Source of the DNA: Natrarchaeobaculum aegyptiacum
GTDB lineage: Archaea > Halobacteriota > Halobacteria > Halobacteriales > Natrialbaceae
Length of the DNA: 64,000 nt
Direction: 5' to 3'
NCBI RefSeq assembly: GCF_002156705.1
Contig: NZ_CP019893.1
Coordinates: 1,240,001 to 1,304,000, forward strand
Shown here: positions 1-8,262 of the stretch, one piece after another
Layout of the letters: each line of letters begins with the position of its first letter
Numbering within the stretch: the first letter of the stretch is position 1
The notes under the pieces: generated by a model
Seen by the model: the letters and a program-made list of their open reading frames with translations, nothing else
What the model was told of the DNA's origin: nothing
Databases searched by the model: none
Made by a program: the position numbers and the translations under genes

Positions 1-18
1 CGCCGATCGGTTCGACCG

Positions 19-102
19 ATAGTAGCCACTGCACGTCAGTGCACACCTGATCGTCAGACGGATCGGCGATCAGTGTGTGAATCGTTGCAGTTGTTACTAT
101 AG
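19..102 (+). repeat. Dispersed palindromic repeat, copy 1
   Basis: This is one of four related elements in the window (others at 6485, 27626 and 47166). The ends are inverted: ATAGTAGCCACTG on the left, CAGTTGTTACTATAG on the right. The core is CTGATCGTC, a short loop (AGACGGAT), then CGGCGATCAG, so the RNA or single-stranded DNA would fold into one long imperfect hairpin. The first bases of the usual CTATAG terminus are altered here. It encodes nothing visible and lies upstream of the first gene. It could be a MITE-like non-autonomous element; no matching transposase is visible. Confidence 0.8.
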
Positions 103-182
103 CAGTTCAGGCGTGGACCGCCACTAGGCGCAACCGCGACCCGGGCCGCGGTCGCACCGGGACGTCGCGACAGGAATCCGTA

Positions 183-557
183 TCAGTCGGCTCGCTCGAG
201 CCCGCCGTCGAGTCCGAGTCGGGTTGCCAGCCACTCGAGGAGCGCCGACGCGATGGCGTCTGCGAGCCGATCGGGAGCGTCGGTGAGATCCCAGACGTAC
301 TCCCCGGACCGCGTGAGCGCCGTCCACTCGAGGTAGCCCCGTCGATCGGCCGCGAGCAGGAGCGACTCGAGGGTAGCCTCGTCGGTCGAGAGACCGACGT
401 CCTCGAGGGCGCTCGTCAGTTGGCCAGTCGTCGCGAGGACGCGACCTGCCTGCGGGCCGGAAGGTGGCGGGGACGAGGGAGTCGACGATGCAGGCGAGGT
501 CGCGTCGGGACCGATCGACGGCGTCGGCGGCGTCGGTGGTGGAGGGGGGTTCGACAT
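183..557 (-). CDS. Hypothetical protein with proline-rich N-terminus
   Basis: The product is 124 aa. Residues 1-35 are low complexity and proline/serine-rich (MSNPPPPPTPP...). Residues 40-124 look like a compact helical domain. I chose the internal methionine at 557 over the one at 596 because the extra 13 residues look like untranslated leader and the MSNPP start is typical of haloarchaeal proteins. I do not recognise a family. The gene stands alone, transcribed away from its rightward neighbour at 668. Confidence 0.5.
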   Translation of the reverse strand: MSNPPPPPTPPTPSIGPDATSPASSTPSSPPPSGPQAGRVLATTGQLTSALEDVGLSTDEATLESLLLAADRRGYLEWTALTRSGEYVWDLTDAPDRLADAIASALLEWLATRLGLDGGLERAD

Positions 558-667
558 ATTCGAGACGAGTGAACGCGAGCCCAAAAGGGCAGCCACTAGT
601 TCCGACAGGCTTGAAGCCGCCGTACGTCGGGAACATACCCAAGGGGGCAGCGCTCGAACGTCCGATT

Positions 668-1012
668 ATGGAAGAAGATACCACGGCCGACGATGCAGCT
701 TCGATCGACGATCCGACCGACTCCCTCGATCTCGAGTGCACCGAGCGAGTCGAGATCGGCGTCACGCGCGGCGAGACGGACCTCGAGATGGGGCCGCCAC
801 GCGACTATCCGGACCGGGCCGACGTGGCGGTCCGACCGGTGGCCGACGACGGCGATCGGATCGTGTTGAGCATCGACGCGATGGCGGGCGATCACGCGAC
901 CGGGCACGCCGACGTGACGCTGACGCCAGCGGAAGCGCGTACCCTCCGGGATCACCTCGAGCGGACCGTCCGCTGGATGGCTGGTTCTGATGGAGAGGGA
1001 GCCGACGAGTAG
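668..1012 (+). CDS. Small haloarchaeal hypothetical protein
   Basis: The 114 aa product is acidic (N-terminus MEEDTTADDAASIDDPTD). Its conserved-looking C-terminal part contains LTPAEARTLRDHLE, a motif common in short haloarchaeal proteins of unknown function. The start at 668 follows the reading frame and avoids the long Arg-rich upstream extension, which lies antisense to the neighbouring gene. No catalytic motif, membrane segment or cysteine pair is visible. Function unknown. Confidence 0.6.
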   Translation: MEEDTTADDAASIDDPTDSLDLECTERVEIGVTRGETDLEMGPPRDYPDRADVAVRPVADDGDRIVLSIDAMAGDHATGHADVTLTPAEARTLRDHLERTVRWMAGSDGEGADE

Positions 1013-1127
1013 CGCAACCCGTCGAAATCGACGATACCCGGCCGGCCTTCCGGTCGGGTAAACGACGGAAATCGAGTATAATATGCATATATGTTACCAC
1101 GCACGCAACAAAGGGCCTGTGAAAACC

Positions 1128-1268
1128 GTGTCAGGGTGCGATTTTAAACAAATCAACGAACAGGTGGGACCGTTTGCGGCAACCGCACTCCTGATCGGGA
1201 CGGCCGTGGGGATGAGCATCTTCTTCGTGCCGACCCAGATGGCCGCGAAAGCTGGTCCAAGCAGATGA
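1128..1268 (+). pseudogene. 5' remnant of an APC-family amino-acid permease
   Basis: From a GTG at 1128 the frame encodes about 46 residues containing FKQINEQVGPFAATALL and GTAVGMSIFFVPTQMAAKAGPS. This is how the N-terminus and first membrane helix of APC-superfamily amino-acid permeases begin, with the glycine-rich unwound helix 1 (family knowledge). The frame stops at 1268, just before the 3' end of the convergent MFS gene, so nearly all of the transporter is missing. I read it as a gene remnant left by a deletion or rearrangement. Confidence 0.6.
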
Positions 1269-1282
1269 AGAGCCGACGATGA

Positions 1283-2602
1283 TCAGTCGCCGCCGTCTGC
1301 CGGTCGCGACCCAGTTTCGCAGCCGGACGCCGATTCGGCCGCTCGAGCGTCGGTCGACGTGTCGACGGTCGGCGTGAACTGCCCGGTTTCGTGGTGGAGA
1401 CCGGCGAGCAAGACGGCACCGGCGAGGATCGGGAGGACTGCACACGCGAGGTAGACCGGCCAGAACCCCATCACCTCGATCAGCGGCAGGGAGACGATCG
1501 GGCCGAGGCCACCGCCGACGTCGCCGAGAACGTTGTTCGTCCCCACGGCCCGACCCATCCGTTCCTCGGGCGTCAGATCCGCCAGCAGGGCCATCAGCGG
1601 GCCACTCGTCCCGCCCTGTCCTGCGCCGATGAACAGACAGGCGACGGTCAGCGTCGCGATCGAGTCGGCCATCGCCAGCAGGACGAACCCGACGAACGAT
1701 ATCGAGAGGAAGGTAACCAGCGTGGGAACCCTCGAGCCGGTGCGGTCGGTGACCCAGCCGCCGAGAAACATGAAGATCCCCGCGGCGACGACGGTGACGG
1801 CCATGAAGATCCCAGAGGAGCCCTGTGCGTCGAACCCGAAGACGCCCAGCTCGTTTGCGTCCAGAAAGAGCACGAGCGTCGCGAACAGCGCGCCGATGTA
1901 GGCAAACAGGACGGCGAAGTTCACCAGGCCGACGGTGAGCGAGGGAACGCTGACGTCGATGTCCCACGCGGCGACCGATCGGTGTTCGTCGCCTTCGACG
2001 TGGGTTTCGGGAATCGTCGCGTAGGCGACGACCGTCGCGATGATCGCGAACAGGGTCGCGACGGCGAACGCCGGCACCTCGCCGGCGAGTTCGCTGATCA
2101 CGCCGCCGATCACGACGCCGCTCGGAAACCCGAAGAGGACGCCGCCGCGAATCAGCCCCATGCTGGCACCGCGGGAATCGTCGTCGCTGACGTCGGCGGC
2201 GATGGTGTAGGCCGTCGCGAACACGGCGGCGCTGCCGACCCCCCAGCCGATCCGCGAGCCGAGGAACCACGCCTCGGGAACGTCCGGCAGGAACCAGAGG
2301 TCGGGGTGGGCGGCGACCATCGCGACGACGTAGCCGAAGGTCGCGATCGCCTGGATGAGCATCCCGACGACGAACGGCGTGCGAGTTCCGATGCGATCGA
2401 CCAGTACGCCCGCAGGCGCGTTGGCGAGGAGCCGGGAGAACCGGTTCGCACTCAGGATTATTCCCACGAGCAGCGGAGAAATGCCGAGCACGGCGCCGAG
2501 GTTTGGCAGGATCGGAAAGATCACACCACCGCCAAAGCCGACGAAGAACGTACTGAGGATGACCGCACCGACGACGAGTCGCCGGCTGCTGTCGGCGCTC
2601 AC
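1283..2602 (-). CDS. MFS-family transporter (drug/metabolite exporter type)
   Basis: The 439 aa protein has about twelve hydrophobic helices. MFS motif A lies between helices 2 and 3 (GVLVDRIGTRTPF), and a second loop motif between helices 8 and 9 reads GGWVTDRTGSR. The N- and C-terminal halves have the usual 6+6 layout with a charged central loop near residues 195-210. The substrate cannot be read from sequence. The upstream DNA carries a perfect 18-bp palindrome at 2759-2776 resembling TetR-type operators, which fits an inducible efflux pump. The C-terminal 40 residues are hydrophilic and probably disordered. Confidence 0.85.
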   Translation of the reverse strand: MSADSSRRLVVGAVILSTFFVGFGGGVIFPILPNLGAVLGISPLLVGIILSANRFSRLLANAPAGVLVDRIGTRTPFVVGMLIQAIATFGYVVAMVAAHPDLWFLPDVPEAWFLGSRIGWGVGSAAVFATAYTIAADVSDDDSRGASMGLIRGGVLFGFPSGVVIGGVISELAGEVPAFAVATLFAIIATVVAYATIPETHVEGDEHRSVAAWDIDVSVPSLTVGLVNFAVLFAYIGALFATLVLFLDANELGVFGFDAQGSSGIFMAVTVVAAGIFMFLGGWVTDRTGSRVPTLVTFLSISFVGFVLLAMADSIATLTVACLFIGAGQGGTSGPLMALLADLTPEERMGRAVGTNNVLGDVGGGLGPIVSLPLIEVMGFWPVYLACAVLPILAGAVLLAGLHHETGQFTPTVDTSTDARAAESASGCETGSRPADGGD

Positions 2603-2758
2603 GACGTCGGATCACCGAGACCACGGTGGCCTCGACGTCTTCGAGTCGGCCGCTGGGTTCGGCTGGTCGACAGAGGCCGGTCGCTCACCCGACCGCCGGG
2701 GTCGGCCTCGCCACTCTCGAGTGGCAACCGCCGGCGATCGAGCCGGTTCGGACGCATT

Positions 2759-2776
2759 TGACTGACTAGTCAGTCA
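2759..2776. promoter_or_regulatory. Perfect 18-bp palindrome, TetR-type operator candidate
   Basis: TGACTGACTAGTCAGTCA is a perfect inverted repeat of TGACTGACT. It lies 157 bp upstream of the MFS gene and 49 bp beyond the 3' end of the small zinc-ribbon gene. Operators of TetR-family repressors often have this form (family knowledge). No repressor gene is adjacent; the TetR gene in this window is 17 kb away at 19241. The assignment to a regulator is inference. Confidence 0.45.
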
Positions 2777-2824
2777 GCGGCCAGCAAAAGCGTTCGGGTT
2801 GCGGTGGTCGGCTGACTCACGCGC

Positions 2825-2983
2825 TCACAGTTCGACGGGCTCGAGGCAGTCTGTCCCGCGACAGACGGGACACGACAGTTCCGAGACGTCGAAGTCCTCG
2901 GGGACGTCGTAGGTATAGTGGTTCTCGAACAGGTCGAGGAAGCAGTCGTCGTCCGTACAGACGATCTCTTCGGTCGGTGGCAT
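2825..2983 (-). CDS. Small zinc-ribbon protein (DUF7559-like)
   Basis: The 52 aa product starts MPPTEEIVCTDDDCF and ends with SCPVCRGTDCLEPVEL. Cysteines at the start and in the C-terminal CPVC pair suggest one zinc site. Homologous one-domain proteins are widespread in haloarchaea; I recall them as DUF7559, but that name is from memory. I took the methionine at 2983 rather than 3013 because MPPT is the usual family start. It follows the rhodopsin-like gene on the same strand with a 58-bp gap. Confidence 0.7.
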   Translation of the reverse strand: MPPTEEIVCTDDDCFLDLFENHYTYDVPEDFDVSELSCPVCRGTDCLEPVEL

Positions 2984-3041
2984 GGGCAGATAGACGCGTG
3001 CTCGACACATCAAGGCTATGAGTTGATTGCCGACGGGCCGA

Positions 3042-3770
3042 TCACTGGGTGGGTCGGCGGGTCACAGCCGCGTGATCGTCGCTCGAGGGTGACGACTCGG
3101 CGGTCACCGCGTCGAACGCGGTCGCGTTTCTGAGGACGAACCCGCCGAATCCGAGGAAGATAATCACGTCCGCGTACGACGCGACGAGCTGTCCGGCGAA
3201 CGTATCGAGCAGTGCGAGGTTCTGTTCGGAGGCGACGCTGAGGGTCACGAGGATGGCCCAGCCGAGCACCAGCAGGTACTTGAGCTTGCCGTAGAGGAGC
3301 GCCCGATCACCGTGACGGGCAGCGGCCGCACGCTGGATAGGACCGAAGAGGAGGTAGACGACGCCCAGCAATCCCCCGAAGATGACGGCCGTGGCGACGG
3401 TCTCGAGGATGCCCTCGAGGAGCCAGCTCGCGAGCGATACCCACAGGTTCACTGCGGTGAATCCGAACAGCAACAGGGTCCGCCGACGACCACAGCCAGA
3501 GACGACACCGATGAGGTAACAGATGCCGCCGAAGGCGACGGTGTACCCGAGGAACCGAGCGAGCGACTGGTCCCGGCCGGTCGTCTCGACGGCCAGCACG
3601 TCCCCGGCCATCGCCAGATACGCGAGCGCCATGCTCCCGGTCGCGACGACGGTCACGAGCCCATACCGGCGGTGCACGGCCGGTAACCGGGACGCCATCG
3701 CGGCGAAGGCCACGGCCGCGACACCGAGTGCGAGACTCGAGACGAAGTAGATCGTCGAGACGTCGATCAC
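3042..3770 (-). CDS. Rhodopsin-family seven-helix protein lacking the retinal lysine
   Basis: The 242 aa protein has seven hydrophobic helices and aligns by eye with sensory rhodopsin II along its length. Helix C carries ARFLGYTV where SRII has PRYIDWIL, so the counterion aspartate is Gly75. The E/F region shows YLLFGP and LLYGKLKYL. Helix G reads SYADVIIFLGFG, so the Schiff-base lysine position (K205 of Natronomonas SRII) is Phe205. Retinal should not bind covalently. No transducer gene adjoins it, unlike the paralogue at 36755. It may be a membrane receptor or scaffold derived from a rhodopsin; the function is unknown. The call to the rhodopsin fold is firm, the lost chromophore is a direct reading, and the role is open. 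Confidence 0.8.
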   Translation of the reverse strand: MIDVSTIYFVSSLALGVAAVAFAAMASRLPAVHRRYGLVTVVATGSMALAYLAMAGDVLAVETTGRDQSLARFLGYTVAFGGICYLIGVVSGCGRRRTLLLFGFTAVNLWVSLASWLLEGILETVATAVIFGGLLGVVYLLFGPIQRAAAARHGDRALLYGKLKYLLVLGWAILVTLSVASEQNLALLDTFAGQLVASYADVIIFLGFGGFVLRNATAFDAVTAESSPSSDDHAAVTRRPTQ

Positions 3771-4075
3771 TGCCGCCCACCTCCGAGCGATCGGCGGGTA
3801 CTGGTGAGTCGCCAGCAGCGTCGGTCGATCCCCCGGTTCCTCCCGTCGTCCACGGCCGTTCTGTTCTCGAGTGGTCCCATGGTCGATAATTCCACACGAA
3901 TGTAGAGTATCAATTCACATAGTGTTTGTTGTTGACGAATGTCATGCTGTCGGAGCCGTCACACCGGTACCTGCCAGCCCCCTCGAACCGCGAGTCGACG
4001 CCGGGATGGCCAGTCTGGTGGTACACTCGTCCGCGTGTAGTCACCGTTTTACCGCTCGAGGCGCTACCAGCGGGC
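3771..4075. other. Intergenic region, divergent promoter area
   Basis: This 305-bp gap separates the divergent rhodopsin-like and radical SAM genes. It holds an AT-richer stretch at about 3890-3935 that may supply promoter elements in both directions. A frame running in from 3926 joins the radical SAM gene but does not look coding. I see no RNA gene or repeat. Confidence 0.5.
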
Positions 4076-5833
4076 ATGACTGACCCCGAAACGCTGTCGG
4101 TGACGATCGTCGACGGCTACGTCGACGAACCCGCCCACTTCGGGGTGCCGCCGTACGTCTCGACGTACCCACGCTACACCGCGGGTGCACTCGTCGACGC
4201 GGGCGTCCCTCGCGAGGGAATTACGTACCACACGATCGACGGCCTCCGTGAGGAACCCGACCGCTGGCGCGACGTCGACGAGGCCGACCTGACGATCTAC
4301 CTCGGCGGGATGACCGTCCCCGGCAAGTACGTCGGCGGGACGCCCGCCGAACCCGACGAGGTCCGCAAACTGGCCTGGACGGCGAGCGGGACGAGCCTGA
4401 TGGGCGGCCCCGTGAAGTTCGGGGTCGGCGACGAGAACGCCGGTGCGACCGAAACGGAGCGCCAGGACCTGGACTTCGACTTCGTCGCCAAAGGCGACGT
4501 CGAGGCCGCCGTCTACGACCTGGTCGAGAGCGGCCTCGAGGGCTTCAACAACCGGATGCGCGACGTCGAGGAGGTCACCCGCTGGGCCCGGAACGGGGCG
4601 TTCATCGTCGAACAGCACCCGAATCACCCGGAGTACCTCATCGCCGAACTCGAGACCTCGCGAGGCTGTGCTTACCGGTGTTCGTTTTGCACCGAACCGC
4701 TGTACGGCAATCCGTCGTTCCGACCGCCAGAAACCGTCGTCGCGGAGGTCGACGCCCTCTCCGATCACGGCGTCAAACACTTCCGGATCGGCCGACAGGC
4801 CGACATCCTCGCCTACGGCGGCGATGGCGAGGCCCCGAACCCCGACGCCCTCCGGGAACTGTACGGCGGCATCCGCGAGGTCGCACCCGACCTCGAAACG
4901 CTCCACCTCGACAACATGAATCCGATCACTGTCGTCGAGTGGCCCGAGAAGTCGAGGGAGGCAATCCGGATCATCGCCGAGCACAACACGCCCGGCGATA
5001 CCGCGGCGTTCGGCCTCGAGTCGGCCGACCCCGTCGTCCAGGAGGAGAACAACCTGAACGTCAGTGCCGAGGAGTGTTTCGAAGCCGTCCGGATCGTCAA
5101 CGAGGAGGCGGGGTGGCGACCGGGCGAGCCGGGAGATCCGAGTTCTGCCGACCGCGCAGGCGACCCACCAGCGGGGACGGACGAAGACCCGCCACGACTC
5201 CCCAAGCTCCTGCCCGGCATCAACCTCTTACACGGCCTCAAGGGAGAGCGCGAGGAGACCTACGAGCGCAACCTCGAGTTCCTCCGACGGGTCTACGACG
5301 AGGGCTACATGCTCCGCCGGATCAACATCCGGCAGGTGATGGCCTTCGCCGGCACCGACATGAGCGACACGGGGGCCGAAATCGCCAACGACCACAAGAA
5401 GCTCTTCAAACGGTACAAGCGCCAGGTTCGCGAGGAAATCGACCAGCCGATGCTCGCCCGCGTTGCGCCGCCCGGAACCGTCCTGTCGGACGTCCACCTC
5501 GAGTACCATCAGGACGGGAAGACGTTCGGCCGCCAGCTTGGAACGTACCCGCTGCTGGTTGGCATTCCCGGCGAGCGCGACCTCGGACAGACGATCGACG
5601 TGGCCATCGTCGACCACGGCTACCGCTCCGTAACGGGAGTCCCCTATCCGCTCGACCTCAACGAGGCCTCGATGGACGAACTCACCACCATCCCCGGCGT
5701 CGGCGACCGGACCGCCGGCGACCTCGTCGTCAATCGCCCCTACGATAGCCTCGCAGCGGCCGACCTCGAGACCGAGACCGACGTCGACCTCTCGACGTTC
5801 GTCACGACCCGACCGTCCGGCTCCGCAGACTGA
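4076..5833 (+). CDS. Radical SAM protein with C-terminal helix-hairpin-helix
   Basis: The 585 aa protein has an N-terminal Rossmann-like region of about 190 residues, in the position of the B12- or substrate-binding domain of related enzymes. The 4Fe-4S motif CAYRCSFC follows (Cys198, Cys202, Cys205), then a radical SAM barrel. The C-terminal part contains DLNEASMDELTTIPGVG, a helix-hairpin-helix DNA/RNA-binding motif. The start at 4076 (MTDPETLSV) drops a 50-residue upstream extension with poor haloarchaeal character. The substrate is unknown. Family members are conserved single genes in haloarchaea, and the HhH hints at a nucleic-acid substrate (inference). Confidence 0.85.
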   Translation: MTDPETLSVTIVDGYVDEPAHFGVPPYVSTYPRYTAGALVDAGVPREGITYHTIDGLREEPDRWRDVDEADLTIYLGGMTVPGKYVGGTPAEPDEVRKLAWTASGTSLMGGPVKFGVGDENAGATETERQDLDFDFVAKGDVEAAVYDLVESGLEGFNNRMRDVEEVTRWARNGAFIVEQHPNHPEYLIAELETSRGCAYRCSFCTEPLYGNPSFRPPETVVAEVDALSDHGVKHFRIGRQADILAYGGDGEAPNPDALRELYGGIREVAPDLETLHLDNMNPITVVEWPEKSREAIRIIAEHNTPGDTAAFGLESADPVVQEENNLNVSAEECFEAVRIVNEEAGWRPGEPGDPSSADRAGDPPAGTDEDPPRLPKLLPGINLLHGLKGEREETYERNLEFLRRVYDEGYMLRRINIRQVMAFAGTDMSDTGAEIANDHKKLFKRYKRQVREEIDQPMLARVAPPGTVLSDVHLEYHQDGKTFGRQLGTYPLLVGIPGERDLGQTIDVAIVDHGYRSVTGVPYPLDLNEASMDELTTIPGVGDRTAGDLVVNRPYDSLAAADLETETDVDLSTFVTTRPSGSAD

Positions 5834-6023
5834 TCGGAAAGCTGATCGATCGTCGAAGTGGACAGCCCGTCGACCGGTCGTCCGCCTATCGAATCGGGAC
5901 CCAAATTTCCTGCCCAGCACACGAGAGAGCCGACCGCGAAAGCACCCGAGACCGGTCGTTCCGGCAGATTCGTCGGTAGTTCTAATACGAATGAGCGTCA
6001 GAGGTCGACGTGAGGGTCTACCT

Positions 6024-6428
6024 GTGGAGATATCTGAAAAACTCCTGTGTCTGTTCAGTACGGAGGTTTCGACCGAGGAGGATCGATACGTCATCGAAGT
6101 ACCACGGCAGGAAGTCGAGACCGGTGACGTCGAGGCCGGCGAGGTCTACCGCGTCGCACTCATCTCGCGTGCCGAGGCAGCGGAGGCGTCCGACGCGAAC
6201 GAGAACTCGAGTCAGGTTCCGTCGGAGCCACAGCCGCCGGTCGACGTCGGCGAGACGCGCTACGTCGAGATCGAAGACATCGGCAAGCAGGGCGATGGCA
6301 TCGCTCGCGTCGAACGCGGCTACGTCATCATCGTCCCGGGTGCCGACGTCGGCGAACGCGTCAAGATCGAAGTGACCGAGGTCAAGTCGAACTTCGCCGT
6401 CGGCGAGATCATCGAAGAGACGTTTTGA
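6024..6428 (+). CDS. TRAM-domain protein
   Basis: The 134 aa product begins at a GTG preceded by TGAGGG about 8 nt upstream. The N-terminal 45 residues (EISEKLLCLFSTEVS...) are typical of haloarchaeal TRAM proteins. A charged linker follows, and residues 75-134 form the TRAM beta-barrel (RYVEIEDIGKQGDGIARVERGYVIIVPGADVGERV in part). TRAM domains bind RNA, and free-standing archaeal TRAM proteins act as RNA chaperones or translation-linked factors (family knowledge). I preferred GTG 6024 to ATG 5991 because the family starts at this residue. Confidence 0.85.
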   Translation: MEISEKLLCLFSTEVSTEEDRYVIEVPRQEVETGDVEAGEVYRVALISRAEAAEASDANENSSQVPSEPQPPVDVGETRYVEIEDIGKQGDGIARVERGYVIIVPGADVGERVKIEVTEVKSNFAVGEIIEETF

Positions 6429-6484
6429 TCGCGTTCGATCCGGTCGGCGTTGCCGACCGGGCACGTGTTCACCGACCGCTACTG

Positions 6485-6570
6485 CTATAGTAGCCACTGC
6501 ACGTCAGTGTACACCTGATCGCCAGACGGACCGGCGATCAGTGTGTGAATCGTTGGAGTTGTTACTATAG
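6485..6570 (+). repeat. Dispersed palindromic repeat, copy 2
   Basis: This copy is complete: both ends are CTATAG, and the core stem CTGATCGCC/GGCGATCAG is a perfect 9-bp pairing around an AGACGGAC loop. Orientation is the same as copy 1. It lies downstream of the TRAM gene and just past the 3' end of the convergent membrane-protein gene, so it could also act as a transcription-ending hairpin. Confidence 0.85.
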
Positions 6571-6620
6571 CGACTGGCTGTCGTTCTCCCGGCTACTTCT
6601 GACGATACCGGACGGTACGA

Positions 6621-7121
6621 TCACTCGAGGGTCGGCCGTCGCAACCGGGCGGCCGGGCCGTCGGGAAACAGCCGACCGAGTGCGACCCGGAGTAACACGA
6701 GGAGAGCGAGGACGCTCCCGAACACGGCCGCGACGAGGTGACCCATGAGCACGCCACCCACCGAGGCGAAATACACGGCGTAGACGGTACCGAGAGACCA
6801 CCACAGCACGTATGCTGCGAGCGCGCCGAACGCGAGCGAGACGAGAATTCTCAGAGGCGAGACGTCCCCGGGCCGACGGAGCTGGTCGTGGCCGACGACC
6901 GGCGCGACGAGACGCACCACGTGTGCCAGTGCCCGGAGGACGACCACCGTGGCGAGGAGGACGGGGGCGACGAGACCGGCACCGAACCAGAGGGCGGCGA
7001 AGACGGACGGTGCGTCGGCGAGGAACGCGGGTTCACCGAACAGCCCGACAGCTGAGAGGGGGACGACGATGGCGAGTGCGACCTCGAGGGTGCGGAGACT
7101 CGGGAGGGCGTCGAGATCCAT
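6621..7121 (-). CDS. Four-helix membrane protein, unknown
   Basis: The 166 aa product has four strongly hydrophobic segments at about residues 12-32, 42-64, 90-110 and 118-145, with a basic C-terminus (ARLRRPTLE). No signature motif was recognised. The upstream sequence TTCTAATAGCCAATAAG near 7135 contains an A/T-rich candidate TATA. It is probably a haloarchaeal conserved membrane protein; nothing in the neighbours indicates a role. Confidence 0.65.
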   Translation of the reverse strand: MDLDALPSLRTLEVALAIVVPLSAVGLFGEPAFLADAPSVFAALWFGAGLVAPVLLATVVVLRALAHVVRLVAPVVGHDQLRRPGDVSPLRILVSLAFGALAAYVLWWSLGTVYAVYFASVGGVLMGHLVAAVFGSVLALLVLLRVALGRLFPDGPAARLRRPTLE

Positions 7122-7207
7122 ACCGTAGAAATGTTCTAATAGCCAATAAGTGTTTGTGAGAGACGTGTCGATAGCAGGTGTGGCGCGAGCGAGGGGCTCC
7201 CGCGTCC

Positions 7208-7972
7208 CTACCGGGGAATCGTCTCGCAGAAGGCGTCGGGGTCGTCGTGGAAACAGTCGCCGACGACGATCGCATCCGCCCCGGCCGCGAGGATCGCCTC
7301 GGCTTTCTCGGCGCTGTCGATGCCGCCACCGTAGAGCAAGGTCGTCTCCTCGAGATAGCGAGCGGCGGCTTCGACGTCCTCGGGCCCCCCGTAGGTGCCC
7401 GAGTATTCGACGTAGAAGATCGGGAAGCCGTAGAACGATTCCGTCGCGAGCGCAGCGCCGGCGACCTGGTCGGGCGTGAACCGTTCCTCGACGCGGGCGC
7501 GGTCGGCCGCCGCCGACTCGAGGTGCTGGACGACGTAACCCTCGCCGACCAGTTTCGAGGCGAGGTCGGTCACCAGCCCCTCGGCTCTCGACGTGACGAC
7601 GTCGCCGACGAGCGGAACGCCCGCTCCGAGCAGCGCGTCGGGTTTGCGCCCGACCTCGGTGAAGAGCTCGAGGTGCTTGCCGACGAAGTGTTCGCGATCG
7701 CCGTTGTAGACGGCCGGAACGGCGACGGCGTCCGCGCGTTCGATAGTCTCCCGGGAGACGTGTGCTGAACTGTATGGCTCTTGCAGGATGGGGACTGCCG
7801 CCTCGAGCGATCGCACCGCATCGATCGTCTCGAGGACGTTCGCCTCGGTGACGTCGTCGGAACCGCCGACGACGATCAGGTCGGTGCCCTCGAGGACGCC
7901 CAGGTCGGATGGGAGCGGCTTCGCGGGGTCGACTTTCGTCACGTGGGTGACGGCGTCCCAGTCGATGTCCAT
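7208..7972 (-). CDS. (S)-3-O-geranylgeranylglyceryl phosphate synthase family protein
   Basis: This 254 aa TIM-barrel protein starts DWDAVTHVTKVDPAKPLPSD and contains DLIVVGGSDDVTEANV, with a phosphate-binding end reading LLYGGGIDSAEKAEAILAAGADAIVVGD. These are hallmarks of GGGP synthase (EC 2.5.1.41), the enzyme that makes the first ether bond of archaeal membrane lipids from glycerol-1-phosphate and geranylgeranyl diphosphate in the cytoplasm. Length matches the family. It is a single gene, divergent from nothing obvious. It could be the more distant GGGPS-like paralogue found in some haloarchaea. Confidence 0.85.
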   Translation of the reverse strand: MDIDWDAVTHVTKVDPAKPLPSDLGVLEGTDLIVVGGSDDVTEANVLETIDAVRSLEAAVPILQEPYSSAHVSRETIERADAVAVPAVYNGDREHFVGKHLELFTEVGRKPDALLGAGVPLVGDVVTSRAEGLVTDLASKLVGEGYVVQHLESAAADRARVEERFTPDQVAGAALATESFYGFPIFYVEYSGTYGGPEDVEAAARYLEETTLLYGGGIDSAEKAEAILAAGADAIVVGDCFHDDPDAFCETIPR

Positions 7973-8107
7973 GGGATTCGTTCGACGACGGCCGTCAACT
8001 TCCTATCGATATCGGAGCTCCTGTATCGATTCGAACACGACTGGCCGATCAGTCGGTCGACTCCTCGTCGGGGACCGAGAGATCCGCCGGCGAAGTCGCG
8101 TAAACAA

Positions 8108-8129
8108 CCACGGGTCAGGTGACCCGTGG
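8108..8129. terminator. Perfect 22-nt hairpin downstream of the Lrp gene
   Basis: CCACGGGTCA and TGACCCGTGG pair perfectly around GG. On the minus strand it is followed by TTGTTTA, and it lies 133 bp past the Lrp stop codon and 135 bp before the GGGPS start, so it could end the Lrp transcript. On the plus strand it is followed by a T-rich run 20 bp on. A protein-binding operator is the alternative reading. Confidence 0.35.
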
Positions 8130-8262
8130 AACTCTCGCTGTTCCTTTTAGAAATTGCGAATTTCGCACTCGCGCCTACTGTTTATTTCGCGGTGATATTC
8201 GAGTCGATGGTGAGTTTCCGCAGTAGAGAGGGCGATACGGTCACAGAAGACAGTCCGACCGA

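Noticed and set aside
1391-2761. 456-residue frame on the plus strand
   Set aside because: It is antisense to the MFS transporter, with His/Arg/Asp-rich shadow composition.
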